This document shows, one piece after another, positions 9,304-19,084 of a stretch of DNA of 64,000 nt. Numbering within the stretch: position 1 is the stretch's first letter; every line of letters begins with the position of its first letter. Source of the stretch: Bacillus safensis (lineage in GTDB: Bacteria; Bacillota; Bacilli; Bacillales; Bacillaceae); assembly GCA_030159235.1 (NCBI GenBank), contig BSBG01000005.1, forward strand, positions 186,001 through 250,000, in the 5' to 3' direction. The position numbers were made by a program, and so were the translations under genes. The notes under the pieces were generated by a model. It had not been told where the DNA came from. It did no database searches and saw only the letters and a list, made by a program, of their open reading frames with translations.

Positions 9304-9501
9304 ATGATTCATTATGATCAAATTCAGTTAATCCAAAAAGCACTCGCTTCGACTGCTCAAGAAATAGAAGGGCATGAAGGTGGACAATCTGCTCAGCTTA
9401 CGGCAGCCATCGAAGATTTAGCGCTTGCTCAGGCATACATAGAACGTTCTGAGCATGCATTTTTAATGAAGGAAAACTATCAACATCGTCTGCGGTCATA
9501 A
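9304..9501 (+). CDS. yptA: small conserved Bacillus protein in the YptA position
   Basis: 65 residues, predicted mostly helical and acidic in the middle (QEIEGHEGGQSAQLTAAIED), with no cysteine, signal or membrane span. AAAGAGGTG is seven bases before the ATG. It sits between ypsC and ypvA, exactly where B. subtilis has yptA; the symbol rests on that position. No function is known to me. Confidence 0.65.
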   Translation: MIHYDQIQLIQKALASTAQEIEGHEGGQSAQLTAAIEDLALAQAYIERSEHAFLMKENYQHRLRS

Positions 9502-9576
9502 AAAAAGATTGTTTTTCCCCCACGTAAATGGTACTATTGAATGTCTGAATGATTCAAAAGTTGGGGGTTGAAGCAG

Positions 9577-11517
9577 GTGACAGCATCTCGTTTGCCTTTT
9601 TCATTATCAAAAGAACACAATTTCTACGAAGAACTGGGCAACTGGATTGGTGATGTGTTTTATGACATTTTGCCAGAAAAGGGCTTTGATCTTCGAGATG
9701 AACAAATATTCATGGCTTTTCAGCTAGAAAGAGCCTTTAAAGAAAAAAGTGTAATGTTTGCCGAAGCTGGGGTAGGCACAGGCAAAACAATCGTCTATCT
9801 ATTATTTGCGGTCACATATGCTAGGTATACAGGAAAGCCTGCGATAATTGCATGTGCAGACGAAACGTTAATTGAACAGCTGGTCAAACAAGAAGGTGAT
9901 ATCTATAAAATTGCCAATCACCTTGATATTCAAATAGATGCGAGATTAAGTAAATCGCATGATCAATATTTATGCTTAAAGAAGCTAGAGAAAACGATGC
10001 AGCGTGAAGATGATGAGAAGTGGCTTGATATTTATGAATCGCTTCCTTCATTTGTTCATGAATCACACGGCATGCAAACCTTTTATCCGTATGGCGATCG
10101 AAAAGAGTACCCAGAACTTTCAAATGATGAATGGTCACGAATTGGTTATGACTCGTTTCAGGACTGCTTGACGTGTGATATGCGTCATCGCTGCGGTCTG
10201 AATTTATCAAGAGATCATTACCGGAAAGCGACAGACCTCATCATCTGTTCACATGATTTTTACATGGAGCATGTGTGGACAAAGGAATCCCGAAAACGTG
10301 AGGGTCAGCTTCCACTCCTTCCTGAACATAGCTCTGTTGTATTTGATGAAGGACATCTTCTTGAATTTGCCGCACAAAAAGCGTTAACGTACCGAGTGAA
10401 GCAATCAACACTCGAAACATTTTTGGAGCGTCTTTTGCAAAACGATATACGTGAAGAGTTTGCAGAGCTCGTTGAAGATGCACTTGCAACAAACGATGAG
10501 TTCTTTTATCTTTTAAAAACACATGCCAAAGAAGTCAAAGGCTCACATCGACTTGAAATTGGGCGTGTGGATGAGGTGAAGCGTTCTGCAAGTGAATTGT
10601 GTGACTTGCTAGAGAAAATCGGAGAAGCGCTCGTGTTTGAATCTGAGATGTATACGATCGATCAATACGAATTGTCTGTCGTGGAAGAGTACATTGAACA
10701 AATGGCGTATTCTTTATCACTTTATCAAAAAAATGCCATTAGCTGGCTGGAAAAACAGGAATTAGATACAACTTTTGTAGTGATGCCGAAGACGGTTGCA
10801 GAGGTGCTTGGCGAAAAAGTATTCTCGCAAAAAAGACCATATATTTTCTCTTCCGCTACATTATCTGAGAATCAATCCTTTGATTATTTAGCTGAAAGTC
10901 TTGGGATTAAAGATTACTTATCAATGAGTGTCGCTTCGCCGTATGATTACGATGAACAAATGAAGATTTATTTCCACGGAATTCAGCAGCCACTTCAAGA
11001 GCAAGAGGCAAAAGGACAGCAAGTGATCGCGCAGCTGAAAGAAAATGGAGGGCGATCTCTCATTCTCTTCCCTTCATTTGACGAACTCCATCTCTTTAGA
11101 AAGCAGCTTGAAGCAGCAAATGAATCACTGCCGTTCCACGTATATTTTGAGGGAGACGAGGAAATCAGCACGATTGTTCAAAAGTTCCAAGCAGATGAGA
11201 CATCAGTGTTATGCTCTGTTCATCTGTGGGAAGGGCTAGATATTCCAGGTCAATCATTAACGAATGTGATCATCTGGGGACTTCCTTATCCTCCGCATGA
11301 TCCGGTATTTGAAGCGAAACGGAATGAAGCAAAGGATGCACATGCTGAAGTTGACATTCCATATATGCTACTTCGCTTACGCCAAGGTATCGGAAGACTG
11401 ATCCGGACAAGCAAGGACGCAGGAAGCATTCATATTTACTTTGATCGCAAGGAAGATGCAGTGCTTCAAAGTAAAATTGAATCCGTCCTGCCAGTGAAGC
11501 CCATCATCACATCTTAA
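9577..11517 (+). CDS. ypvA: DinG-family DNA helicase YpvA
   Basis: 646 residues, an XPD/DinG-type superfamily 2 helicase. Walker A is EAGVGTGKTI, the iron-sulfur cluster cysteines are spread through CLTCDMRHRCG and the segment around DQYLCLKK, motif II is VVFDEGHLLEF, and motif VI is RQGIGRLIRT. B. subtilis YpvA has the same plan. The GTG at 9577 is chosen because GGGGG lies nine bases upstream; the TTG at 9568 touches that site. It is a single-gene unit with its own terminator. The exact role in repair or recombination is inferred from the family. Confidence 0.88.
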   Translation: MTASRLPFSLSKEHNFYEELGNWIGDVFYDILPEKGFDLRDEQIFMAFQLERAFKEKSVMFAEAGVGTGKTIVYLLFAVTYARYTGKPAIIACADETLIEQLVKQEGDIYKIANHLDIQIDARLSKSHDQYLCLKKLEKTMQREDDEKWLDIYESLPSFVHESHGMQTFYPYGDRKEYPELSNDEWSRIGYDSFQDCLTCDMRHRCGLNLSRDHYRKATDLIICSHDFYMEHVWTKESRKREGQLPLLPEHSSVVFDEGHLLEFAAQKALTYRVKQSTLETFLERLLQNDIREEFAELVEDALATNDEFFYLLKTHAKEVKGSHRLEIGRVDEVKRSASELCDLLEKIGEALVFESEMYTIDQYELSVVEEYIEQMAYSLSLYQKNAISWLEKQELDTTFVVMPKTVAEVLGEKVFSQKRPYIFSSATLSENQSFDYLAESLGIKDYLSMSVASPYDYDEQMKIYFHGIQQPLQEQEAKGQQVIAQLKENGGRSLILFPSFDELHLFRKQLEAANESLPFHVYFEGDEEISTIVQKFQADETSVLCSVHLWEGLDIPGQSLTNVIIWGLPYPPHDPVFEAKRNEAKDAHAEVDIPYMLLRLRQGIGRLIRTSKDAGSIHIYFDRKEDAVLQSKIESVLPVKPIITS

Positions 11518-11538
11518 ATAGCCGAAAACGTGCAAATG

Positions 11539-11568
11539 AGGAGGATACCACTGTGTATCCTCCTTTTT
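11539..11568 (+). terminator. terminator after ypvA
   Basis: Perfect ten-base arms AGGAGGATAC and GTATCCTCCT, six-base loop, then T residues. Confidence 0.9.
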
Positions 11569-11642
11569 CATTGACAAAAGAACATTCATTGAAGTAGCCT
11601 TGAAACGTACATACATATTTTATTGATTGGGGGAACAAACGT

Positions 11643-13148
11643 ATGAGTTTTGAAGCAACAGAGAAAGAGTTTTATCAATTACTAGGTAAAATTGCCCATT
11701 ATACAGAGGCGCTCCATTTACTTTATTGGGACTCTAGAACACAAGCACCTAAAAAAAGCGCGGATTTCAGAGCTGAAACCATCGGTCAATTATCAAGTGA
11801 TATTTTTAATATGAAGACTTCTGATGAAATGAAAGATCTTCTTCACGAATTAAACAAACATCGAGATGAGCTGTCAAAAGATACACAGAAGGCACTCGAA
11901 TTATCACAAAAAGAGTATGATGAAAACAGCAAAATTCCGAAAGAAGAATTTAAAGAATACTCGATCTTGCAATCAAAAGCAGAGCATGTTTGGGTAGAAG
12001 CAAGGGAGAAATCAGACTTCTCACTTTTTGCACCATACTTAAAACAGCTCATTGACTTTAACAAGCGTTTCATCCAATATTGGGGCGTGAAAAAAACGCC
12101 TTATGATGTGCTGCTCAATAACTATGAGCCAGATATGACGGTTGAACAGCTTGATCAAAAGTTTGGCGCACTTCGTGACGCCATCGTTCCTCTTGTGAAA
12201 AAAATCGAAGCCTCTCCTAATAAACCGGATACTTCATTTTTATCGAAAAGCTTCCCAATCGATAAACAAAAGGAATTGAGCCTCTTTTTCTTAAAAGAAT
12301 TAGGATATGATTTTGACGCAGGTCGTCTTGATACAACGGTTCATCCATTTGCAGTGACATTAAGCAGAGGTGATGTACGTGTGACGACCCGTTATGATGA
12401 GCATGATTTTCGAATGGCGATCTTTGGCACGATTCATGAATGTGGTCATGCGATCTATGAGCAAAACATTGATGAAGCACTGAGCGGAACGCTATTATGT
12501 GATGGCACGTCAATGGGTATTCATGAATCTCAGTCTCTTTTCTTTGAGAATTTTATCGGCAGACATGAAGACTTCTGGAAAACGTATTATCAAAAGCTAC
12601 AGGAAGCATCTCCTGAACAATTTAAAGATGTATCGCTTGAAGACTTTGTGCATGCTGTAAATGAATCGAAGCCGACTTACATTCGAATTGAAGCAGATGA
12701 ACTGACGTATCCGCTTCACATTATCATCCGCTATGAAATTGAGAAAGCGATTTTCAATGAAGAAGTAGCGGTTGAAGACCTGCCTGCACTTTGGAATGAG
12801 AAATATAAATCGTATCTTGGCATTACGCCTCCTAATGATGCACTGGGCATTTTGCAGGATGTTCACTGGTCTGATGGAAGCTTTGGATATTTCCCTTCAT
12901 ATGCCCTTGGTTATATGTATGCTGCGCAATTAAAGCAACAAATGATCAAAGATTTACCGAATTTTGATGAGCTTATTCAAAATGGGTCTTTTGCACCGAT
13001 AAAAGAATGGCTCACAGAGCATGTTCACCAGCATGGAAAACGGAAAAAGCCATCTGAAATCATTCAAGATGCAACAGGCGAAGAATTAAATGTGCAATAT
13101 TTAATCGACTATTTAACGGATAAATATACAAAACTGTATTTATCATAA
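11643..13148 (+). CDS. ypwA: M32 metallo-carboxypeptidase (Taq family) YpwA
   Basis: 501 residues, the same length as B. subtilis YpwA. The zinc site is GTIHECGHAIYEQ (HEXXH form) near residue 263, with a downstream IHESQSLFFENF motif supplying the third ligand glutamate. Late motifs LTYPLHIIIRYEIEKA and FGYFPSYALGYMYAAQL are typical of M32 enzymes. It removes C-terminal residues from peptides in the cytoplasm. The ATG at 11643 follows a GGGGG-type ribosome site and the gene is monocistronic. Confidence 0.93.
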   Translation: MSFEATEKEFYQLLGKIAHYTEALHLLYWDSRTQAPKKSADFRAETIGQLSSDIFNMKTSDEMKDLLHELNKHRDELSKDTQKALELSQKEYDENSKIPKEEFKEYSILQSKAEHVWVEAREKSDFSLFAPYLKQLIDFNKRFIQYWGVKKTPYDVLLNNYEPDMTVEQLDQKFGALRDAIVPLVKKIEASPNKPDTSFLSKSFPIDKQKELSLFFLKELGYDFDAGRLDTTVHPFAVTLSRGDVRVTTRYDEHDFRMAIFGTIHECGHAIYEQNIDEALSGTLLCDGTSMGIHESQSLFFENFIGRHEDFWKTYYQKLQEASPEQFKDVSLEDFVHAVNESKPTYIRIEADELTYPLHIIIRYEIEKAIFNEEVAVEDLPALWNEKYKSYLGITPPNDALGILQDVHWSDGSFGYFPSYALGYMYAAQLKQQMIKDLPNFDELIQNGSFAPIKEWLTEHVHQHGKRKKPSEIIQDATGEELNVQYLIDYLTDKYTKLYLS

Positions 13149-13151
13149 AAA

Positions 13152-13184
13152 AATGGCACCCTTTCGTGAGAGGGGTGCTTTTTT
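13152..13184 (+). terminator. terminator after ypwA
   Basis: GCACCC and GGGTGC arms (inner stem CTTTC/GAGAG, imperfect), then six T residues. Confidence 0.85.
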
Positions 13185-13201
13185 GATGCTTGAATATTCT
13201 A

Positions 13202-13246
13202 AAAACGAACATTTTGATCTGATCTATTATTTAAGTTCGGTATTTT
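13202..13246 (+). promoter_or_regulatory. tandem inverted PurBoxes (PurR operator) of xpt-pbuX
   Basis: AAAACGAACATTTT (13202-13215) and, in the opposite sense, AAGTTCGGTATTTT (13233-13246) each carry the CGAAC core of a PurBox. The two 14-base boxes are 17 bases apart, the spacing PurR control regions use. They lie just upstream of the promoter. Confidence 0.8.
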
Positions 13247-13259
13247 TCTGGAAAAGTGC

Positions 13260-13288
13260 TTTCCAAGCGTCTGAAATCTTGTTATAAT
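13260..13288 (+). promoter_or_regulatory. SigA promoter of xpt-pbuX
   Basis: TATAAT at 13283-13288 with TTTCCA 17 bases upstream. Initiation near 13295 would place the riboswitch at the very 5' end of the mRNA. Confidence 0.75.
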
Positions 13289-13301
13289 TTGAACACTATA
13301 A

Positions 13302-13457
13302 CACTCATATAATCGCGTGATGATGGCACGCAAGTTTCTACCGGACACCGATACGGTCCGACTATGAGTGAGCAAAATGAAACAGCTCTTGTTTGAGCTG
13401 AAGATCCGCGGGTCGTTTTCGCATTGCTTGCTCCTCATGGACAGCAATGCTTTTTTT
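13302..13457 (+). promoter_or_regulatory. guanine (purine) riboswitch with terminator platform
   Basis: P1 arms CACTCATA (13302-13309) and TATGAGTG (13363-13370) enclose the conserved purine aptamer, including CTACCGG and TCCGACTATG. The base that reads the ligand is C (GACTA), which selects guanine or hypoxanthine over adenine. The platform ends in a terminator: GCATTGCT (13421) and AGCAATGC (13443) followed by seven T residues. Ligand binding should switch off xpt-pbuX. Confidence 0.95.
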
Positions 13458-13471
13458 ATGCAAAAAATTGA

Positions 13472-15401
<1,930 letters not shown>

Positions 15402-15402
<1 letters not shown>

Positions 15403-15423
15403 ACCCCTCTCTTGGAGAGGGGT
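15402..15423 (+). terminator. hairpin after pbuX
   Basis: Perfect arms AACCCCTCTC and GAGAGGGGTT around TTG. The tail (CAGATT) is poor in T, so termination may instead depend on the repeat hairpin just downstream. Confidence 0.6.
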
Positions 15424-15431
15424 TCAGATTA

Positions 15432-15545
15432 TGGACAAAGAGCTAAAATGACCTTTTATTTTAGCTCTTTGTCTTCTTTTTAGCTTGATAAAAAACTTTT
15501 GAAGTCCTAGGAAGGAGCGTGTGAGGGTTTGTCTACAAGCTGAAA
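15432..15545 (-). repeat. dispersed hairpin repeat, copy A (internally deleted)
   Basis: On the minus strand this matches copy C (38085-38261) in order: TTTCAGC, ACAAACCCTC, CTCCTTCCTAG, CAAA-GTTTT, AGAAGACAAAG, then an AAAGAGCTAAAAT hairpin. The block between ACAAACCCTC and CTTCCTAG is only a few bases, against about 60 in copy C. The hairpin arms (GACAAAGAGCTAAAAT and its complement, 15434-15473) can act as a terminator for pbuX. Confidence 0.75.
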
Positions 15546-15573
15546 GCCCGCATCTTTTGGATACGGGCTTTTT
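15543..15573. terminator. terminator between pbuX and the deacetylase gene
   Basis: AAAGCCCGCATC and GATACGGGCTTT arms around TTTTG, with A and T runs on both sides; usable from either strand. Confidence 0.75.
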
Positions 15574-15586
15574 GTGATTAGCACTA

Positions 15587-16441
15587 TTAATGTTGTACCG
15601 GCGGCATTGTTTCGTTAATGACTGCAAATGTATAGCCCCTTGCTTTTAGCTGTATAATCAGGCTATCTAAATAGTTTGTGGTAGAGGGTTGATCATGCAT
15701 TAATATAACTTTTGGTTCCCATGGCTTATTTTTCTCAAACATTTGCAATTGATTCAATACCTCTGGAACATATTGTGAGTTTTTATATCTCCAGTCAAGG
15801 CTATCAATCGTCCAGTCCCAGTAAATAAAGCCATTTTGGTTTAAACGTACTTTTTGATGATATGTTAGATTTGGAACACTGCCATAGGGGGTTCTTACAA
15901 GACGGCTGTAGACGCCTGTAACAGAGGCAAGAATACGCTGAGCTTCTCTCATTTCATTTGCGGGAGACTCGCTGTTCTGATAAAAGAGGTTTATATCATG
16001 CGTCATGCCATGAAGACCTAATTGATGTCCTTCTTGATAAAGTCTTTTCACAGCTGATTGGTGTGCTTGGATTTGCGGTCCAAGCATGAAGAACGTCGCC
16101 TTCACGTGATGTGCTTTTAATACATTTAACAGCTGATTTGATGTAGCAGAAGGACCATCATCAAATGTTAAAAAGACCGTTTTATTCGTTGCCTGTTGGT
16201 TTGGATTGGTCTTAAAATGTGTATCCAATGTTCTTGTGGACTGATCTTTTGCTTTCAGACTGATGCTTGTGTCACGGAAGTCACTGCTGGCAACATTTTT
16301 TGCTTGCCCATTTGTCGCCTGCAAATGGGGTTTAGACATATCCCAGATAAAAAAGAGAAACAGTGTAAGAAGCACTAAACCAATTACCTTTGAGAGAAGT
16401 ATCGTGTTGTAGGGTGTCTTTTTTTTGGAAACCTTTTTCAT
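15587..16441 (-). CDS. membrane-anchored polysaccharide deacetylase (NodB/CE4 family)
   Basis: 284 residues. A signal anchor lies at about 17-38 (LLSKVIGLVLLTLFLFF), so the enzyme faces outward. The NodB domain has the catalytic motif LTFDDGPS near residue 93, the metal-binding LGLHGMTHD (H-x3-H), the RTPYGS motif near 186 and a final MHD. Such enzymes remove acetyl groups from chitin-like or peptidoglycan glycans. The ATG at 16441 is seven bases from GGAGTGA; the frame extends six codons further without a ribosome site. Not present between pbuX and bcsA in B. subtilis 168 as I know it. The real substrate cannot be told from sequence. Confidence 0.88.
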   Translation of the reverse strand: MKKVSKKKTPYNTILLSKVIGLVLLTLFLFFIWDMSKPHLQATNGQAKNVASSDFRDTSISLKAKDQSTRTLDTHFKTNPNQQATNKTVFLTFDDGPSATSNQLLNVLKAHHVKATFFMLGPQIQAHQSAVKRLYQEGHQLGLHGMTHDINLFYQNSESPANEMREAQRILASVTGVYSRLVRTPYGSVPNLTYHQKVRLNQNGFIYWDWTIDSLDWRYKNSQYVPEVLNQLQMFEKNKPWEPKVILMHDQPSTTNYLDSLIIQLKARGYTFAVINETMPPVQH

Positions 16442-16736
16442 TACAATCACTCCAGTCAATTAAATTTTGAGCCGAACCATGTTGTAGATTCTTTCTTTTT
16501 TCACTGTTTTTCTTGGTACTCATATTGATTATGTATATAGTGGAAAAAATCCTTCTTATATAGAAAATTCAAATGAATTAGAAATTTATGGTTGTTACTT
16601 TGTGTTGATCAGCAAAAAAAGGTGATCCATTCATGTTTAAATAAAATCCTTCTGAATAATGATCGAAACGTTAATATTTATACGCTAAGATAGCAGCAGA
16701 TTTGACCATTAAGTCGAAGCGAAAGGGAGATTCCTT

Positions 16737-17006
16737 ATGAAAGTGTTGTATAATGACGATTTCATTGAAAAAAGGGTGCTTATGTGGAAAGTGGAGACAG
16801 AGGCGATTAATCTCAAAAAACATAGAGAAAAGCTCGTACCACTACAAAATAAAGAAGAAACAAAAGAAATCAAAGTCAGTACAACTGAATCAGAGATTGG
16901 CTACTATGTAAAAGGTGAACGTGAAAAGTCATTTGCTTATTCATTTCATACGCTTGTGATGCAAAAGAAAAGCATAGTATGCGTTGGGCGAAACTTCGTG
17001 TACTAA
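16737..17006 (+). CDS. orphan 89-residue protein
   Basis: A charged, lysine- and glutamate-rich protein with no signal peptide or membrane span. GAAAGGGAGA stands before the ATG, and codon use looks ordinary for this genome. I recognise no domain. It lies in the stretch between pbuX and bcsA that is not shared with B. subtilis, together with the deacetylase gene, so it may be a lineage-specific gene. Confidence 0.55.
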   Translation: MKVLYNDDFIEKRVLMWKVETEAINLKKHREKLVPLQNKEETKEIKVSTTESEIGYYVKGEREKSFAYSFHTLVMQKKSIVCVGRNFVY

Positions 17007-17103
17007 AAAAATTTCAATGCAAGCGATGCTTACTCTCGCTGCCATGAATCTTAAAAAATTAGCTAACTAGACATGGAAAACACTATGTCCAGCGTAAACC
17101 CTT

Positions 17104-17190
17104 TATAATTATAGTGAAAACCCCACTTTTATTAAAAGTAAAGGGGGGGGTTCTACGGTCTGAACACTTCTCTTTTAGAAGTGTTTTTTT
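17104..17190 (+). ncRNA. candidate small RNA: two stacked hairpins after a consensus -10
   Basis: TATAAT at 17104-17109 is followed by a hairpin (CCCCACTTTT at 17121, ATT loop, AAAAGT, then eight G residues at 17143-17150), ten unpaired bases, and a second hairpin AACACTTCT/AGAAGTGTT (17163-17184) with a T run. This would make an RNA of about 75 bases. No good -35 is seen at the right distance, so the second hairpin may instead just terminate the upstream orphan gene. Confidence 0.35.
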
Positions 17191-17194
17191 GCAT

Positions 17195-17258
17195 AAAAAA
17201 AGCAGGTTCGCTTGGCTTAGAACGAACCTGTGAAGGAGGAAAACTACATCATGTTTTC
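17195..17258 (-). ncRNA. candidate small RNA with an anti-Shine-Dalgarno loop
   Basis: On the minus strand an apparent SigA promoter (17265-17293) should start an RNA near 17258. After about 28 bases comes an unpaired TTTTCCTCCTTCA (complement of 17233-17244), then a strong terminator hairpin: CAGGTTCG (17230-17223), 12-base loop, CGAACCTG (17210-17203), C and seven T residues. The short, C-rich single-stranded stretch next to a terminator is the layout of Gram-positive regulatory RNAs that mask ribosome sites. No expression data are available here. Confidence 0.5.
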
Positions 17259-17264
17259 ACCTAT

Positions 17265-17293
17265 ATTATCCAATATTTATCAATTGTCGTCAA
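17265..17293 (-). promoter_or_regulatory. SigA-type promoter of the candidate small RNA
   Basis: Read on the minus strand: -35 TTGACG (17293-17288), a spacer of exactly 17 bases, and -10 GATAAT (17270-17265). Five of six bases match the consensus in each hexamer. Confidence 0.65.
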
Positions 17294-17398
17294 GACAAAA
17301 AGTTAGACGAAGGAAAATGTTTTGACTGAATTGTGACGATTTGGCATGTATATTCTTTTTTCGATAGGGGATATTAATCGAAAAATGAGGTGAAGCCG

Positions 17399-18499
17399 AT
17401 GGCGTACATTCTTTCAGTTGGAACGAGTCTGCCAAAGAATCATGTAGATCAGAAAACAGCGGCTGATTTCGCTAGATCTCAATTTAAACGATCGTTTAAG
17501 GATATTGACCGGCTGCTGAGAGCTTTTCAAAATGGAGAAATAGAGAGCAGACAGTTTGTGCAGCCTATTGAATGGTATCAGGCGCACCACTCTTTTGAGG
17601 AAAGAAACAATATCTATTTGGAAAAGGCATTGGTCCATGCAAAAGAAGCCATCACACACTGTCTTCAGGAGAAAGCATTCCTTAAAAAACCGATTCCGAT
17701 TAAAGAGATTGATGCATTATTTTTTATTTCAAGTACCGGATTGTCAACACCAAGCCTTGATGCAAAACTGATGAACGTTCTTCCTTTTTCGCCTTATACG
17801 AAACGAGTACCGATCTGGGGATTAGGATGCGGGGGCGGAGCGGCAGGATTGTCCCGGGCTTACGAATACATAAAAGCATTTCCAGAAGCAAAGGTGCTGG
17901 TCGTTGCCTGTGAGCTTTGCAGTTTAACCTTTCAGCCGCAGGATCAATCAAAAAGCAATTTAATCGGTACATCCTTGTTCGGAGACGGGACAGCGGCGGT
18001 ACTGTTAACTGGAGAAAAAGGGGTATCTGAATACGCCCATCTAAAAACAGTTCCCAAAGTGCTTGGTACACAATCCGTCACAATGAAAGAGTCTGAGGAT
18101 GTGATGGGCTGGGAATTCACAAGTGACGGCTTTCGGGTTATTTTCTCCCGTGACATTCCTTCCATTATTTCAGGCTGGTTAAAAGAGCAAGTCGATCAAT
18201 TTTTAGAGCAGCAAGGGTATTCGGCAGAAGACCTATCGGTTTTTCTTGCCCATCCTGGAGGAAAAAAAGTAATTGATGCTTATGTTGAAAGTTTATCCTT
18301 ACAAGAGGATCAGCTTTTTTCATCAAAAGAGGTACTCAAACAACACGGAAATATGTCCTCGGCCACAGTGATGTATGTCATCAAGCATTATCTTGAGCAT
18401 CAATTAGCTAAAAAAGGAGATATGGGTCTTTGCGGAGCACTTGGCCCGGGCTTTTCCTCAGAGCTGCTGCTCATGAAATGGGAGGAGGCCCTGTCATGA
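17399..18499 (+). CDS. bcsA: type III polyketide synthase BcsA (alkylpyrone synthase)
   Basis: 366 residues, chalcone-synthase fold. The Cys-His-Asn triad is visible: GLGCGGGAAGLSRA (catalytic Cys, near residue 143), FLAHPGGKKV (His) and QHGNMSSATV (Asn in the HGNMSS motif). The B. subtilis homologue (BpsA/BcsA) condenses fatty acyl-CoA with malonyl-CoA into alkylpyrones. The ATG at 17399, behind GAGGTG, gives MAYILSVGTSLP. Its stop codon overlaps the ypbQ start by four bases, so the two are translationally coupled. Confidence 0.92.
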   Translation: MAYILSVGTSLPKNHVDQKTAADFARSQFKRSFKDIDRLLRAFQNGEIESRQFVQPIEWYQAHHSFEERNNIYLEKALVHAKEAITHCLQEKAFLKKPIPIKEIDALFFISSTGLSTPSLDAKLMNVLPFSPYTKRVPIWGLGCGGGAAGLSRAYEYIKAFPEAKVLVVACELCSLTFQPQDQSKSNLIGTSLFGDGTAAVLLTGEKGVSEYAHLKTVPKVLGTQSVTMKESEDVMGWEFTSDGFRVIFSRDIPSIISGWLKEQVDQFLEQQGYSAEDLSVFLAHPGGKKVIDAYVESLSLQEDQLFSSKEVLKQHGNMSSATVMYVIKHYLEHQLAKKGDMGLCGALGPGFSSELLLMKWEEALS

Positions 18500-19005
18500 T
18501 CATTTGGCTCGTCATTGGTTTCTTCGTTTGTCAGCGGCTCATTGAAATGCTTGTGGCCAAAAGAAATGAAAAGAAAGTCAAGGCAATAGGTGCCATTGAA
18601 TTTGGTGCTAGTCATTACCCATATATGGTCGCTATGCATGCGGCTTTTTTTCTCTCACTCATCGTTGAGGTATGGGTGTTCAATAGGGAGACGTCCCGCT
18701 ATTTTCTTGTGCTGCTTGTTATCCTGCTGGCAACGCAGGTCATTCGATACTGGGCATTATGCTCTCTTGGGACGTACTGGAATACAAAGATCTTAGTCGT
18801 GCCAAATACGATGATTGTCAAAAAAGGGCCGTATCGCTGGTTAAAGCATCCTAACTATGTAGTGGTAGCGATTGAGCTTATGCTGATCCCGCTTTTGTTT
18901 AATGCCTATTTTACAGCTGTTTTGTTCACATGTTTAAATGCATGGATGATGGTTGTGAGAATTCAAACAGAAGAAAAGGCGCTCAATCAGTATTTGTTAA
19001 ATTAA
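18496..19005 (+). CDS. ypbQ: isoprenylcysteine-methyltransferase-like membrane protein YpbQ
   Basis: 169 residues with four to five hydrophobic segments. The C-terminal half carries the ICMT-type SAM-binding pattern GPYRWLKHPNYVVVAIELM. In B. subtilis this protein (BpsB) methylates the alkylpyrones made by its neighbour to alkylpyrone methyl ethers. The ATG at 18496 overlaps the bcsA stop; GGAGG stands at 18481. The length agrees with the 168-residue B. subtilis protein. Confidence 0.9.
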   Translation: MIIWLVIGFFVCQRLIEMLVAKRNEKKVKAIGAIEFGASHYPYMVAMHAAFFLSLIVEVWVFNRETSRYFLVLLVILLATQVIRYWALCSLGTYWNTKILVVPNTMIVKKGPYRWLKHPNYVVVAIELMLIPLLFNAYFTAVLFTCLNAWMMVVRIQTEEKALNQYLLN

Positions 19006-19007
19006 TA

Positions 19008-19059
19008 TTGAAAATCATTATCAATTGTGATACACTTTCATTAATGATAAGCATTCTCA
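19008..19059 (+). promoter_or_regulatory. SigA promoter overlapped by two Fur boxes
   Basis: TGAAAATCATTATCA (19009-19023) differs from the Fur 7-1-7 consensus TGATAATnATTATCA at one position. A second copy, TGATAAGCATTCTCA (19045-19059), differs at two. The first covers the -35 (TTGAAA, 19008-19013) of a promoter whose -10 is TACACT (19031-19036, 17-base spacer). Iron repletion should silence it. Confidence 0.75.
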
Positions 19060-19084
19060 ATCACGAAGGATGGACGGTGATCAC

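Noticed and set aside
16442-16736. gene in the 295-base gap between the deacetylase and the orphan gene
   Set aside because: Only short frames without ribosome sites. It probably carries the two divergent promoters, but no sigma-factor pattern fits well enough to report.
17251-17325. 24-codon frame with GGAGG ten bases upstream on the plus strand
   Set aside because: The G-rich site is the complement of the unpaired CCUCC of the minus-strand RNA candidate, and the peptide has no coherent character. The RNA explanation accounts for more of the sequence.
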